NCBI GenBank assembly: GCA_944326305.1 | Contig: CALVDL010000023.1 | Location: forward strand, 1 to 48,224 | Direction of reading: 5' to 3' | Origin: an uncultured Bacteroidales bacterium | Lineage (GTDB): Bacteria > Bacteroidota > Bacteroidia > Bacteroidales > UBA932 | Length of the DNA stretch: 48,224 nucleotides | Shown here: positions 34,220-43,409 of the stretch, piece after piece | How the letters are laid out: the number at the start of each line of letters is the position of its first letter | How positions within the stretch are numbered: position 1 is the first letter of the stretch | Notes under the pieces: generated by a model | The model's database searches: none | Seen by the model: the letters and a program-made list of their open reading frames with translations, nothing else | Told to the model about the DNA's origin: nothing | Position numbers and translations under genes: made by a program

Positions 34220-35293
34220 ATGAAACAGACAGAAAAAGTAAGCGTCGGAGGCTTCCCGTTCACACTTGAAAGAGATGCCTATGAAAGACTTAACGGATAC
34301 ATCGAGGACGTCAGGAGCACATATGAGAAGAATTCCTACGCCGCGGAAATCATGAGCGACATTGAGCAGCGCATAGCGGAGCTTTTCATCGAAAAAGGAG
34401 GGAAGAACAGTGTCGTAAGCTACGCCATGGTAGACGATGTGATCATGCGCATCGGAAGCCCCGCCGAACTTGCCGGCGAAGAACAGGCCGGGGCGGGGAT
34501 GCAGGACGGATGCAGCCGCAGGCAGGAGCGCAGATACGCCCGTCCCGACGGGCCGAAACGCCTGTACAGGGATACGGACAACAGGATACTCGGAGGGGTA
34601 TGCAGCGGCATCGCCGCATATTTCAGGATTGACACCGTACTTGTACGTCTTCTGTTCGCAGGGATATACCTGCTGTCATGTCTCATTGCCTCAGACCATT
34701 ATGACGGATTTGCAGTGGCCATGGCGGTATTGTCGCCCGTGGCGATGGCAGCATATGCCCTGATGTGGATCATTATACCACCGGCAAAGACTGTAGAGGA
34801 GAAATGCCGCATGAGGGGTGAGCCGATAGATCTGAAGCAGTTTACGCAGAAGTTCGAAAAACTGCCTGTCAGGGAGGCCATAAACGAGGCCAGGACATCC
34901 CCAGCACTGCACACAGCCGGAAGAGTGATAAGCATCATAGTAGGTATAATATTGATAACCACCGGCATAGCGAATCTCATAGGATGTACGGCATATGACC
35001 TGGTTCGAAACCTGATAGAGAAGGAGCTGGATCTCGGACATCTCGGGCATTACGACGAGGAACAGATATTTTTCTCTCAGTTTTTCTTGCGTGAGGAATT
35101 CTGGTGGCTGTGTGTAGCGGTGATTGGACTTTTCGCTGTATGGCTGATATACAACGGTGTACTGCTGACCTTCAACCTGCACTCTCCGCGCTGGCGTCCC
35201 GGGACAATAATCTTCATACTATGGATAGTCTCCCTTCTCGTACTGGCCGCATGGGTTATCCGCAGACTGCTGATTATTGGGACATTAATGTAA
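34220..35293 (+). CDS. PspC-domain membrane protein, long form
   Basis: The 357-residue protein repeats the layout of the gene at 33244: an N-terminal helical domain (DIEQRIAELFIEKGG, about 1-90), then PspC (KRLYRDTDNRILGGVCSGIAAYFRID) and two spans. It adds a second membrane region with three or so further spans (SIIVGIILITTGIANLIGC, FWWLCVAVIGLFAVWLIYNG, and the C-terminal ILWIVSLLVLAAWVI). It follows PadR by 18 nt and ends 7 nt before the convergent flippase gene. Confidence 0.88.
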   Translation: MKQTEKVSVGGFPFTLERDAYERLNGYIEDVRSTYEKNSYAAEIMSDIEQRIAELFIEKGGKNSVVSYAMVDDVIMRIGSPAELAGEEQAGAGMQDGCSRRQERRYARPDGPKRLYRDTDNRILGGVCSGIAAYFRIDTVLVRLLFAGIYLLSCLIASDHYDGFAVAMAVLSPVAMAAYALMWIIIPPAKTVEEKCRMRGEPIDLKQFTQKFEKLPVREAINEARTSPALHTAGRVISIIVGIILITTGIANLIGCTAYDLVRNLIEKELDLGHLGHYDEEQIFFSQFFLREEFWWLCVAVIGLFAVWLIYNGVLLTFNLHSPRWRPGTIIFILWIVSLLVLAAWVIRRLLIIGTLM

Positions 35294-35300
35294 AATATGA

Positions 35301-36839
35301 CTACCCCCTCCTGCGCAGCAGCACCCATGAGGCAGCCGCGTAGAAGATAATAAGTACAGTATGCAGCAGGAGTTTGGCGGAGAGAAAGCCCCAGTCTCCT
35401 GCCGCCATTGCATCACCGCTGAAAAACGAGCGGTCCAGCAGCAGGGAGGCCACGTAGACCACACCCATCAGCACAAAAAAGCCAAGTATCTTCCCCCACC
35501 GGTACGGTACAGGGTAGTGCTTCCGTCCGAGCAGCGTGCAGATGAGCAGCATTACGGCATAGCTCGCCAGATGGCCGGCGGCCGACGCCCAGTAGGAATA
35601 GGCCGGCATGAATATTATGTTCACGGCCGCGGTCACGGCCAGCCCTGAAAGGGTGATATAGATAGCATAGCCTGTCTTCCCGGACAGCTTGTACCAGATA
35701 GACACGTTGAACAGCATGCCCAGGAACATATACGCGAGCAGCATTACCGGTACTATCCCCACCCCCGCACGGAAATCCCGGCCCAGGACCAGGGATATGA
35801 CATCTATATACAGTATCACCCCAAGGAAAATCAGCCCGCAGAACGCCACGAAATACTCCATCACCTTGGCATACAGGACCTTCACATCCTTGTCCCTTGC
35901 CCTCTGGAAGAAGAACGGCTCTGCAGCGAACCGGAACATCTGTATGAAAAGAGACATGATGACAGACAGCTTCACCGCCGCCTGGTAGATACCCAGGCTT
36001 GAGCGCCAGTTCTCCGCCCCGGTATCGAAATACCGGAACAGGTACCTGTCGAGAAAATCATTCGCCACACCCGGAAGCCCCGCCACCATAAGAGGCAGCG
36101 AATAGGCCAGCATCTGGCGCAGCAGCCTCCTGTCGAATGAAAATGTAAAACGCAGGAACGACGGCAGGAAAAGCAGGGCGCAGACCACACAGCTTATCAG
36201 GATGGCAAAAATTACATAGCTGAAATCCGGCGTGGCAGACACCAGGTGCAGCATCCAGACATCGCCCCTCGTCAGCTCCGCGACTTCCTTCTCCACAGCT
36301 CCGGCCGCCCTGAGGCAATATGCCGGGAACCAGAAGAAAAGCACCAGGTTGGCGGCTGTCTCGGTAAGTATCTTTATGGTCTTGAACACAGCGAACTTCA
36401 GGGCCTTGCGCTCCTGACGCAACCTCGCGAACAGAATTGCCGTGACACTGTCTATGAACAGGATTCCTCCCATATAGATGATGCAGTTCTCATTCCCGCT
36501 GTACCCGAGTGCACAGGCTATAGGTCCGGCGAAAGCAATCATCGCCGCAAAAAAAGCCCCGCTGACCCCGAAAACGGCGACTAGCGCATTCGAGTACACC
36601 GAATCCGGGTTCACCCCCTCCTTATTAGCAAAACGGAAGCACCCGGTCTCCAGACCGAGAACCAGAATCACCTGCAGGACAGCGATATACGCCATGAACT
36701 CAGTGACCACCCCATAGCTTTCTGTCGTAAGGAGCCGCGTATAGAACGGCACGAACAGGAAGTTTATGATACGGGCCAGTATAGTGCTGAGCCCGTAAAT
36801 GGCGGTATCCCCCGCCAGCTGTTTCAACGGATTTGCCAT
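35301..36839 (-). CDS. polysaccharide biosynthesis flippase (Wzx/MATE-like)
   Basis: The 512-residue protein is very hydrophobic with about 12-14 membrane spans. The N-terminus LAGDTAIYGLSTILARIINF, then FYTRLLTTESYGVVTEF, is the typical start of polysaccharide flippases, which move lipid-linked sugar units across the inner membrane. The ATG at 36839 (MANPLKQL) is preferred to an upstream ATG at 36866. No glycosyltransferases lie nearby, so it is not part of a visible capsule cluster. Confidence 0.87.
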   Translation of the reverse strand: MANPLKQLAGDTAIYGLSTILARIINFLFVPFYTRLLTTESYGVVTEFMAYIAVLQVILVLGLETGCFRFANKEGVNPDSVYSNALVAVFGVSGAFFAAMIAFAGPIACALGYSGNENCIIYMGGILFIDSVTAILFARLRQERKALKFAVFKTIKILTETAANLVLFFWFPAYCLRAAGAVEKEVAELTRGDVWMLHLVSATPDFSYVIFAILISCVVCALLFLPSFLRFTFSFDRRLLRQMLAYSLPLMVAGLPGVANDFLDRYLFRYFDTGAENWRSSLGIYQAAVKLSVIMSLFIQMFRFAAEPFFFQRARDKDVKVLYAKVMEYFVAFCGLIFLGVILYIDVISLVLGRDFRAGVGIVPVMLLAYMFLGMLFNVSIWYKLSGKTGYAIYITLSGLAVTAAVNIIFMPAYSYWASAAGHLASYAVMLLICTLLGRKHYPVPYRWGKILGFFVLMGVVYVASLLLDRSFFSGDAMAAGDWGFLSAKLLLHTVLIIFYAAASWVLLRRRG

Positions 36840-36984
36840 AACGGGCGCAAAAATAAGAAATTTCAAAACAGCTTCTCCCTAATCCCTGCAATAAAGAACC
36901 GGCACCCGATGCAACAATCTCCGCATCAGGTGCATCTGATATTGTTGAAAACGGATTCCTATAAAAATCAACTGCAATAAATAT

Positions 36985-37692
36985 ATGAAACACACATTCG
37001 TTAAACTTATGTGCGCCATAGGAATAATCGCAATGGCCCCGGCCTGCGGAAATTCCGGGCAGAAACAGGACAAAGAAAAAGAAAAGACAATGGCATTCGA
37101 CGTATCCGAACTCTCCGAGGAGCCGGTCCTCGACATCAAGACCGATCTCGGGACCATCAAAGTCAAACTCTACAAACAGACCCCTCTCCACAGGGACAAT
37201 TTCCTGAAGCTCGCATCAGAAGGCTACTATGACGGCCTCCTTTTCCACAGGGTCATCAACGGGTTCATGATCCAGACAGGGGACCCTCTCACAAAAGACC
37301 CTTCACAGTCAGCCAGATACGGCACCGGAGGACCGGGATACACAATCCCTGCCGAAATACTGCCGGAGTTCACCCACAAGAAAGGGGCCCTCGCTGCAGC
37401 CAGGCGCGGAGATGCCGCCAACCCGAAGAAGGAGTCATCCGGCTCCCAGTTCTATATAGTACAGGATGCCAACACCTGCGCACAGCTGGACGGACAGTAC
37501 ACCGTATTCGGCGAGACCATCTCAGGATTTGAGGTTATAGACAGTATTGCCGCTGTAGAAACGGACGGACGTGACAGGCCGGTAAAGGACATACACATCA
37601 TATCCATCCGTCCTGACCCGTCCACTCTTGCAGCCCTCTCTGCTGCAGGACATCCATGGAAAGGTAGCCAGAATGATACTGAAATTAACTGA
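36985..37692 (+). CDS. cyclophilin-type peptidyl-prolyl isomerase, lipoprotein
   Basis: The 235-residue protein has a lipoprotein signal (lipobox APAC) and a cyclophilin domain (about 50-205) with FHRVINGFMIQTGDP, GSQFYIV, and LDGQYTVFGETISG. The Trp of human cyclophilin A is Tyr here, as in many bacterial members. It probably assists folding of periplasmic or outer-membrane proteins. It stands alone between divergent and convergent genes, followed by two hairpins. Confidence 0.93.
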   Translation: MKHTFVKLMCAIGIIAMAPACGNSGQKQDKEKEKTMAFDVSELSEEPVLDIKTDLGTIKVKLYKQTPLHRDNFLKLASEGYYDGLLFHRVINGFMIQTGDPLTKDPSQSARYGTGGPGYTIPAEILPEFTHKKGALAAARRGDAANPKKESSGSQFYIVQDANTCAQLDGQYTVFGETISGFEVIDSIAAVETDGRDRPVKDIHIISIRPDPSTLAALSAAGHPWKGSQNDTEIN

Positions 37693-37745
37693 AAACAGAG
37701 AAAAATCGCTTCTGATGCTGTTTTAAACTGATTTTTTCTGTTTTT
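37692..37745 (+). terminator. terminator-like AT-rich hairpin after the cyclophilin gene
   Basis: AAAACAGA and AAAAATC (37692-37707) pair with GATTTTT and TCTGTTTT (37730-37744) with one bulged G. The stem is AT-rich and starts at the stop codon. Confidence 0.5.
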
Positions 37746-37813
37746 GGCACAGGAGTTGCAATACTTTTCCGTGAATAGTTTTTTCATAGGTTAAGTTTTA
37801 GGTTAGAATTGCG

Positions 37814-37850
37814 GAGCGTCTACGATGGGAATCGCGGACGCTCTATCTTT
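37814..37850 (+). terminator. terminator between the cyclophilin and DUF456 genes
   Basis: GAGCGTC / GACGCTC (37814-37820 with 37837-37843) encloses CGAT / ATCG around GGGA, followed by TATCTTTTT. Confidence 0.65.
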
Positions 37851-38342
37851 TTATATATAAACTATGATATAATACATCATCACCCCGCAGGCTATGAGCT
37901 TGAGCCCGGTGCCTGCCAGGAAACCCAGGAAAGAGCCGAAGGCGGATTTGAGAGCCGCTCCGGTGGACTTGCGTGCATAGTAGAGCTCTGCAAGGAAGGC
38001 TCCCAGGAAGGATCCGAGTATCATCCCTACAGGAGGGACTACGAACAGGCCGAATACCAGCCCCGCCATCGCACCGCGCTCTGCGGCCTTGGTGCCCCCG
38101 GTGAGCTTGGTAAAGTAGAGCGGGACCACATAGTCGATTATGCTCACCGCCACAGTGACGCCCAGCATCACCAGGAGCAGGGTAAGAGACATATGCTCAC
38201 CAGCCCCGTCAGTGCCGCCCCACAGGTAGAGCAGCAACATCCCGACCCACGTCAGAGGAGGGCCGGGAAGTGCAGGCAGTACGCTGCCGAGGATCCCTAT
38301 CACCCCGGCAAGGACTGCAAGTATCGCTATAAGAACATCCAT
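37851..38342 (-). CDS. DUF456-family membrane protein
   Basis: The 163-residue protein has about four to five hydrophobic spans and the DUF456 signature: GVIGILGSVLPALPGPPLTW near the start and PPVGMILGSFLGAFLAEL in the second half. No function is established for the family. It starts 24 nt after the stop of the aminopeptidase P gene at 38367 and may share its transcript. Confidence 0.85.
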   Translation of the reverse strand: MDVLIAILAVLAGVIGILGSVLPALPGPPLTWVGMLLLYLWGGTDGAGEHMSLTLLLVMLGVTVAVSIIDYVVPLYFTKLTGGTKAAERGAMAGLVFGLFVVPPVGMILGSFLGAFLAELYYARKSTGAALKSAFGSFLGFLAGTGLKLIACGVMMYYIIVYI

Positions 38343-38366
38343 TGGCTTGAAATATACAAAACGGTG

Positions 38367-39812
38367 TCATTCTGACGCCATTGCGGCCTCCACTTCATCC
38401 GGGTATATAGGAAGCCTGTGAGGCCCGAGCCTGCGGCATCCTTCCTTAGTAATCAGAAGGTCATCCTCGAGGCGGATTCCGCCGAAATCAAGATATTCCG
38501 CTTCAAGTTTCTGATAGTTGATGAACCCCTTGCCGCTGCCCTCGGCTTTCCATTTGGCTATGAGGGCCGGGATGAAATAGATGCCCGGCTCGTCGGTGAT
38601 GACATGCCCTGGCACAAGCTTTCGTGCCATGCGCAGGGACCCCAGTCCGAGCTGCGGGGAACGTGTCTGTCCCGGATCATACCCTACAAGGTCCTCGCCG
38701 AGGTCCTCCATGTCGTGGACGTCAATACCCATATTGTGGCCCAGGCCGTGAGGCATGAACATCCCGGCAATCCCCTCCGCTACCATATCCTGCACATCAC
38801 CACGTACCAGATCAAGTGACTTCAGCCCCTCGAGCATCCTCGCCGCGACAGCCAGATGCACTTCACGGTATGTCACACCCGGTCTTGCAAGCCCGTATGC
38901 AAGGTCGTTGCAGGCCACCACTATATCATAGACATCACGCTGCCTGGGGGAGAACTTCCCGCTGCACGGGACAGTACGGGTGAAATCCGACGCATAGTGG
39001 GTATTGCTCTCGGCACCTGCATCTATGAGAAGGAGCTTCCCCGGGGTGATGATCCCGTCGTGCCTGTGGTTGTGCAGGGTCTCCCCGTGCTGTGAAAGTA
39101 TCGTGGTGAACGAAACTCCCCATCCCTTAGATATGGTCACGCCCTCCATCCTGCCGACAATCTCCTGTTCGCGCACTCCTGCCTTGCAGCCGCGGCGGGC
39201 TTCAGTATGCATGAGATACCCTATCTCACAGGCCTTGTCTATCTCCTCTATCTCGCACTCCTCCTTGACCAGGCGCATGGCAATCACCGCATTAACAAAC
39301 TCCAGAGAAGCATGCGGAGCCCCGTCGGAAACAGAAGCCACCTTGCGGACATCCTCCGGGGGACATCCGGTCAGCGAACTGGTCTTTAGGACATTGTAAT
39401 ACCTTGAAGCAGGCAGGAAATGTATTGCGCGGCCCTGGGCACGGGCAGTGGAGACCATGCGGTCGAACTCCGCGGAAGGGGCCGACCTGTCTACTCCCAC
39501 GGCAGCCGCCTTCGATGCGACAGAAGGCTGCGGCCCCATCCAGATGATGTCACCTATCTCCACGTCATCCCCATACAGCACCTCCTCGCCGCTGTCAAGA
39601 TCCAGCAGTGCGGCAAACCCAGGCTCGTCAATTCCCCAGTAATAAAGGAACGAACTCTCCTGCCTGAACTTGTAGTCATTTCCCCTGTAGTTCTGCGGAG
39701 CTTCCGTATTGCCTATGAAAATGGCGATTCCAGCCTTTCCCGACGGCAGCTCCGCCGCCATCCTGCCGAGCAGTCCGGCCCTTCTTCTTCTGTAAACTTC
39801 TTTTCCGAACAT
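38367..39812 (-). CDS. pepP: aminopeptidase P (M24B)
   Basis: The 481-residue enzyme has the AMP_N domain (about 1-150, with NYRGNDYKFRQESSFLYYWG) and the M24 domain. Metal ligands: Asp in LLIDAGAES and SDFTRTVPC, His in MPHGLGHNMGIDVHD, and Glu in ITDEPGIYF and GIRLEDDLL. It removes the residue before an N-terminal Xaa-Pro bond in the cytoplasm. The ATG at 39812 (MFGKEVYRRRRAGLL) fits the family start; the longer frame does not. This is the second M24B enzyme in the window. Confidence 0.94.
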   Translation of the reverse strand: MFGKEVYRRRRAGLLGRMAAELPSGKAGIAIFIGNTEAPQNYRGNDYKFRQESSFLYYWGIDEPGFAALLDLDSGEEVLYGDDVEIGDIIWMGPQPSVASKAAAVGVDRSAPSAEFDRMVSTARAQGRAIHFLPASRYYNVLKTSSLTGCPPEDVRKVASVSDGAPHASLEFVNAVIAMRLVKEECEIEEIDKACEIGYLMHTEARRGCKAGVREQEIVGRMEGVTISKGWGVSFTTILSQHGETLHNHRHDGIITPGKLLLIDAGAESNTHYASDFTRTVPCSGKFSPRQRDVYDIVVACNDLAYGLARPGVTYREVHLAVAARMLEGLKSLDLVRGDVQDMVAEGIAGMFMPHGLGHNMGIDVHDMEDLGEDLVGYDPGQTRSPQLGLGSLRMARKLVPGHVITDEPGIYFIPALIAKWKAEGSGKGFINYQKLEAEYLDFGGIRLEDDLLITKEGCRRLGPHRLPIYPDEVEAAMASE

Positions 39813-39838
39813 AAAATACCAAATGATTATACTTGACA

Positions 39839-39896
39839 CATCCCGGGGCCAGCCCTTTCCCGGCATGATACGCCGGCATGGGACAGCCCCGGGATG
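39839..39896. repeat. 58-nt perfect-ended hairpin between the AGE-family gene and pepP
   Basis: CATCCCGGGGC (39839-39849) pairs perfectly with GCCCCGGGATG (39886-39896), and an inner CCGGC / GCCGG stem extends it. It lies just after the stop of the AGE gene, without a T run on either strand. Confidence 0.6.
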
Positions 39897-39910
39897 ACCT
39901 TAAACTATTG

Positions 39911-40915
39911 TCAGAACATATCAGCTACCTCGACACAAAGGCGTCCCAGCCTGAACATGCAGTTCCCGCATTTCTTGTCAAGCGGCTCGGACTTCAGGGT
40001 ATCCCAGCATTCGAGGGCCCTGTCAGCGGCACAGGTGTCATTCAGGTACTTCCACACCCACAGGTCGGCTATTATCTTTTCAGCCTTCTCGCATGTCCTG
40101 CTGCCGCAGTCTCCCTTGGCCGCCCCGGCCATGAGTTCCTGCACCACAGGGCGCACCTTGTTGATGACATAGATGTCGCGTACGGCGAAAGCCGCCTTCA
40201 GCATCTGCCACGAAGCCTCCACCACATTCCTGCATGAATGCTCCCCGGATCCGCACGGGGCGGAGAGTATCTTGTCCGTCATGATGGTGAGCAGACCGAT
40301 AATCCTGGTGCGCAGCCTGTCACTGTTCCATACTTTGTAAAGGTTCGTGTAGCCTTCGAGTATATTGAGGTGTGTACAGAAGGTCTCGTCTTTCAGCTGC
40401 GGCGCATCCTCGCCCCAGTCCCGCGACGCCATGTCCCTGTAAAGTCCCTTCTCGCGGTCGAAACCTTCCTTCTCCGTTGTCTCGAACAGGTTTACGGCAT
40501 ACGAAAGCGCGCTCTCGTCCCCGGTAGCGAGCACATATTCGCTCAGGCCGTATATTGCGGCTCCCAGGGCACGGAAACGCTTCCCGGTATCGAGCCGGGT
40601 CCCGTCAGGGTTCAAGGACCAGTACACCCCGCCATACTTGTGGTCGATGAAATGCTCCACAAAAAAATCCTTTGTCTTAGTGGCAGTCATAAGATATTCC
40701 TTCTTTTTCAGAACTCTGTATCCTGCAGCATAAGTCCAAAGAATTCTCGCATTCAGAATAACCTCCTTAGGAGCGGTCTCGTCAATTTTCCCGTCATCGG
40801 TCATGTGTCCGTAAAATCCGCCCATAGGGTCCTGCATTTTCTCGACCGGGAACTTGAGAATCTCCTCTTCCAGCATCCTCCTGGTCTCTTTTGTGAAGGC
40901 ATCGGTCCTTTCCAT
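39911..40915 (-). CDS. AGE-family (N-acylglucosamine/cellobiose 2-epimerase-like) protein, probably non-catalytic
   Basis: The 334-residue protein has the alpha/alpha barrel of the AGE family: GGFYGHMTDDG, LNARILWTYAAGYRVL, YGGVYWSLNPDG, and THLNILEGYTNLYKVW (181-196). It is shorter than the usual 390-410. The epimerase motif GHDIEAS is CRNVVEAS here (228-235), and the C-terminal His motif is replaced by CGNCMFRLGRLC. The last 120 residues carry nine cysteines. So both C-terminal catalytic histidines seem lost. It follows the SusC/D locus but lies beyond its terminator. No signal peptide is visible. Confidence 0.75.
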   Translation of the reverse strand: MERTDAFTKETRRMLEEEILKFPVEKMQDPMGGFYGHMTDDGKIDETAPKEVILNARILWTYAAGYRVLKKKEYLMTATKTKDFFVEHFIDHKYGGVYWSLNPDGTRLDTGKRFRALGAAIYGLSEYVLATGDESALSYAVNLFETTEKEGFDREKGLYRDMASRDWGEDAPQLKDETFCTHLNILEGYTNLYKVWNSDRLRTRIIGLLTIMTDKILSAPCGSGEHSCRNVVEASWQMLKAAFAVRDIYVINKVRPVVQELMAGAAKGDCGSRTCEKAEKIIADLWVWKYLNDTCAADRALECWDTLKSEPLDKKCGNCMFRLGRLCVEVADMF

Positions 40916-41027
40916 GTCATTGAAGTTTTAATATTATTAATTATTTATAGGCCTGGGCTATCCGCAGCATCCGGGCCTGATGTACCGGAGAAAACGATAC
41001 AGCGATAAATATAATGAAAATATATTG

Positions 41028-41063
41028 AAAAAACAAGCAGGGCAGACCACTGGCCTGCCCTGC
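41028..41063 (-). terminator. terminator of the SusC/D-GH18 operon
   Basis: A 9-bp stem GCAGGGCAG / CTGCCCTGC (41037-41045 with 41055-41063) is followed in reverse sense by TTGTTTTTT. Confidence 0.85.
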
Positions 41064-41092
41064 CGTCACAATAAAGCCTCCCGGCTTCCTGG

Positions 41093-42229
41093 CTACAACC
41101 CTCCGCCGATTGCTATCGGATTGTCAAGATCCACAAATGAAGGTGCGGACATATCCTCAGGCTCCATTCCATTGCCGGAAGCGTCCTCCACCGTACCGTC
41201 CAGCTTGTAATATGCGACGAGGCCGTCACTGTCCGGATCCACCCCGAGCATATTCTCCTTTATCTGGTTGGCGGTCCTGACCACATTCCACAGCCTCACT
41301 TCACTCATATAGCCGTTGAACGGTCTTGTCCCCCACATGAACCGAGGCACCATACCTATGGAAAATCCATAGTCCGCACCGCCTGCAGTAAGGTCTGAAG
41401 ACATTGTGAAGCTGCTGCTGTTTATGACATTCTCGCCGTTGACATAGAGATTGGCCTTGCCGTCTTCCGAGCATGTAAACGCAAGATGGTACCACTGCCC
41501 TCTCTTCAACGGATTGTCGGTCCAGGTTATTTCGGATTTTCCAGCTATCTGAAGTATGTCACGAGGGACAGTTCCGCCTCCTGCATCGCCGATACGCATG
41601 ATCATCACGCCTTCGCATCCCATGACTGTATTATTGTCACCGAAGTTCGATACATTGATAACAGCTTCGTAAGTCACATTCTTGAATACATCCAGAGGCG
41701 TGATAGGAACCTTGATATAGCTGTTGTTGAACCTGGCCGCCTTCATGATCTTGGCAGGCTTCTTCACCACATAATATGTAATGTCGGACCCTTCAATGAC
41801 CGGCACATCCCCAGTATGGACACGGACAGGCAGCAGGTAATTGTCCCCTCCACCCAGAAGGTCAAGCCCTGTCATTTTGAGTTCCACCACATCGGAGACA
41901 ATTTCCCCGGCGCGGATACTTGAAGTCTCGCTGCTGAGGGATGCCGTTGAAAGCACCTTGTACTCTTTTCCGTATTTCTTATTATAGGCATCCACCACAT
42001 CTTCTCCCGCTATTGAATAGGATACGGCCACATCCGATTCCGTCATGGAAGACAGACGGACCTGCAGGTCTACAGTATATTCCTTTTCTTCGTCAAGCTG
42101 TATGGTGCTCTCGCTGGCCTCAAAATACAGTTTCGGGACCAGCAGCTCAGCCTCCTTGTCCGTGCAGCCGGCAAGTGCCATAATCCCCAGGCCGAATGCC
42201 GCCGCATATTTCAATATTTTCTTTTCCAT
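41093..42229 (-). CDS. DUF1735 and LamG-domain surface lipoprotein
   Basis: The 378-residue protein has a lipoprotein signal (lipobox LAGC), a DUF1735 domain (about 30-150), and a C-terminal concanavalin-like LamG domain (about 170-340, with RGQWYHLAFTCSEDGKANLY and GYMSEVRLWN). DUF1735 and LamG parts occur in glycan-binding proteins of Bacteroidota PULs, so a surface glycan-binding role is likely. It follows the GH18 gene by 15 nt and ends the operon. Confidence 0.86.
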   Translation of the reverse strand: MEKKILKYAAAFGLGIMALAGCTDKEAELLVPKLYFEASESTIQLDEEKEYTVDLQVRLSSMTESDVAVSYSIAGEDVVDAYNKKYGKEYKVLSTASLSSETSSIRAGEIVSDVVELKMTGLDLLGGGDNYLLPVRVHTGDVPVIEGSDITYYVVKKPAKIMKAARFNNSYIKVPITPLDVFKNVTYEAVINVSNFGDNNTVMGCEGVMIMRIGDAGGGTVPRDILQIAGKSEITWTDNPLKRGQWYHLAFTCSEDGKANLYVNGENVINSSSFTMSSDLTAGGADYGFSIGMVPRFMWGTRPFNGYMSEVRLWNVVRTANQIKENMLGVDPDSDGLVAYYKLDGTVEDASGNGMEPEDMSAPSFVDLDNPIAIGGGL

Positions 42230-42244
42230 TGCTAGAATATGTTA

Positions 42245-43384
42245 TTATTGTTGATCTGTACCTTCCCCAGGATTACCATTCTGCTTTTCCTTCCACTCGT
42301 TGAATACACGCTGGTTCTCCTGTATGGCCTTGCGCATATATTTGTAATCGGGGGTATTGTCATAGTCCTTGGTAAAACGGTACGCGCCCACGCCTCCTTT
42401 ATATCCTTCGTCCGGCATATAGCGGGCTTGCTCAAGCAGCTGGCCTCCTGTCGTGGCGAACTTCTCGAAGTTCTCTGTCAGGATAAACTTGTGCGGATCG
42501 GCATAGCCATTGAGATCATCGACCCTGCCGTAAGACTGCAGGATGAAATAGTCTATGTATTCAGGACAGTTGTATGTGAATACGCTTATCTGCCCGTCCA
42601 CACAAAGGAGCCTGTGGCCTTTCCCTTCCTGGTCGCTCATAGGCCCGATGTATTTGCCCATTTCCTTGACAAGGTGCAATATCAGCTCCGTCTCTCTCGG
42701 ATTGTTTGCAAGTGTCCCGTCGGCGTCATTGAACCCGTTCCCCGGCTCCCAGTCGATGTCGAATCCGTCCCATTCGTTTGTCACCAGGGAGTCGCACAGT
42801 GCTTTTGCGAATCTTGTGTGCGCCGCCTTAAGCTCTTCGGTGTTGTTCAGGTCATGGGAGGTGAATCCCCAGAAATCCCAGCGGGCCAGCTTCTTGGCTT
42901 CATCCAGCTGAGCATCTGACCAGCCTTCCTTCTCGGCCTGTTCATACAGAGGGGTGTATACAGACTCCGGGGTCCTCCCTTTTCCCAGATGAGAGAGAAG
43001 GCTGACCTCAAGCAGCTTTATACCTTTCACTTTCTGGACAAATTCCTTGTCGGCCTTCTGTTCAGGAGTGATGGTGTACCTGTCCGGAGCACCGCTCCAC
43101 ATGGATATGATATCCATACTGTCAGGCACGGCAGACAGGTACCCCTTCCTTGCGACCCCCTGAGGAGCCCAGTCGGAGAACCACCCGAAAGCAACAGGCC
43201 GTCCGTAGTTCCAGATCTGGTCCTTATATTCACGCAGGCTGGCATAGTACGCCTCGCTTTCCGCATTGTTCATCGTGTTGTAGCCGCCGACATGGTCTAT
43301 TTCCAGCTTTTCCACATCAGTACAGGAAAAAACTGTCAGGCATGCGGCCGGAACAATAAATGAAAATATCTTCAAAATGTTCAT
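42245..43384 (-). CDS. GH18 endo-beta-N-acetylglucosaminidase-like lipoprotein
   Basis: The 379-residue protein has a lipoprotein signal (Cys21 in VFSCTD) and a GH18 barrel. The DxxDxDxE motif is Asp206-Asp209-Asp211-Glu213 in DGFDIDWEPG, with Glu213 as acid. Further barrel motifs are VAFGWFSDWAP and DYFILQSYGR. GH18 members in SusC/D operons with DUF1735 proteins commonly release N-glycans by cutting the chitobiose core, and chitinase activity is the main alternative. It starts 25 nt after the susD stop. Confidence 0.88.
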   Translation of the reverse strand: MNILKIFSFIVPAACLTVFSCTDVEKLEIDHVGGYNTMNNAESEAYYASLREYKDQIWNYGRPVAFGWFSDWAPQGVARKGYLSAVPDSMDIISMWSGAPDRYTITPEQKADKEFVQKVKGIKLLEVSLLSHLGKGRTPESVYTPLYEQAEKEGWSDAQLDEAKKLARWDFWGFTSHDLNNTEELKAAHTRFAKALCDSLVTNEWDGFDIDWEPGNGFNDADGTLANNPRETELILHLVKEMGKYIGPMSDQEGKGHRLLCVDGQISVFTYNCPEYIDYFILQSYGRVDDLNGYADPHKFILTENFEKFATTGGQLLEQARYMPDEGYKGGVGAYRFTKDYDNTPDYKYMRKAIQENQRVFNEWKEKQNGNPGEGTDQQ

Positions 43385-43409
43385 ATTCGGTTATTCTTTA
43401 ATTTATACG

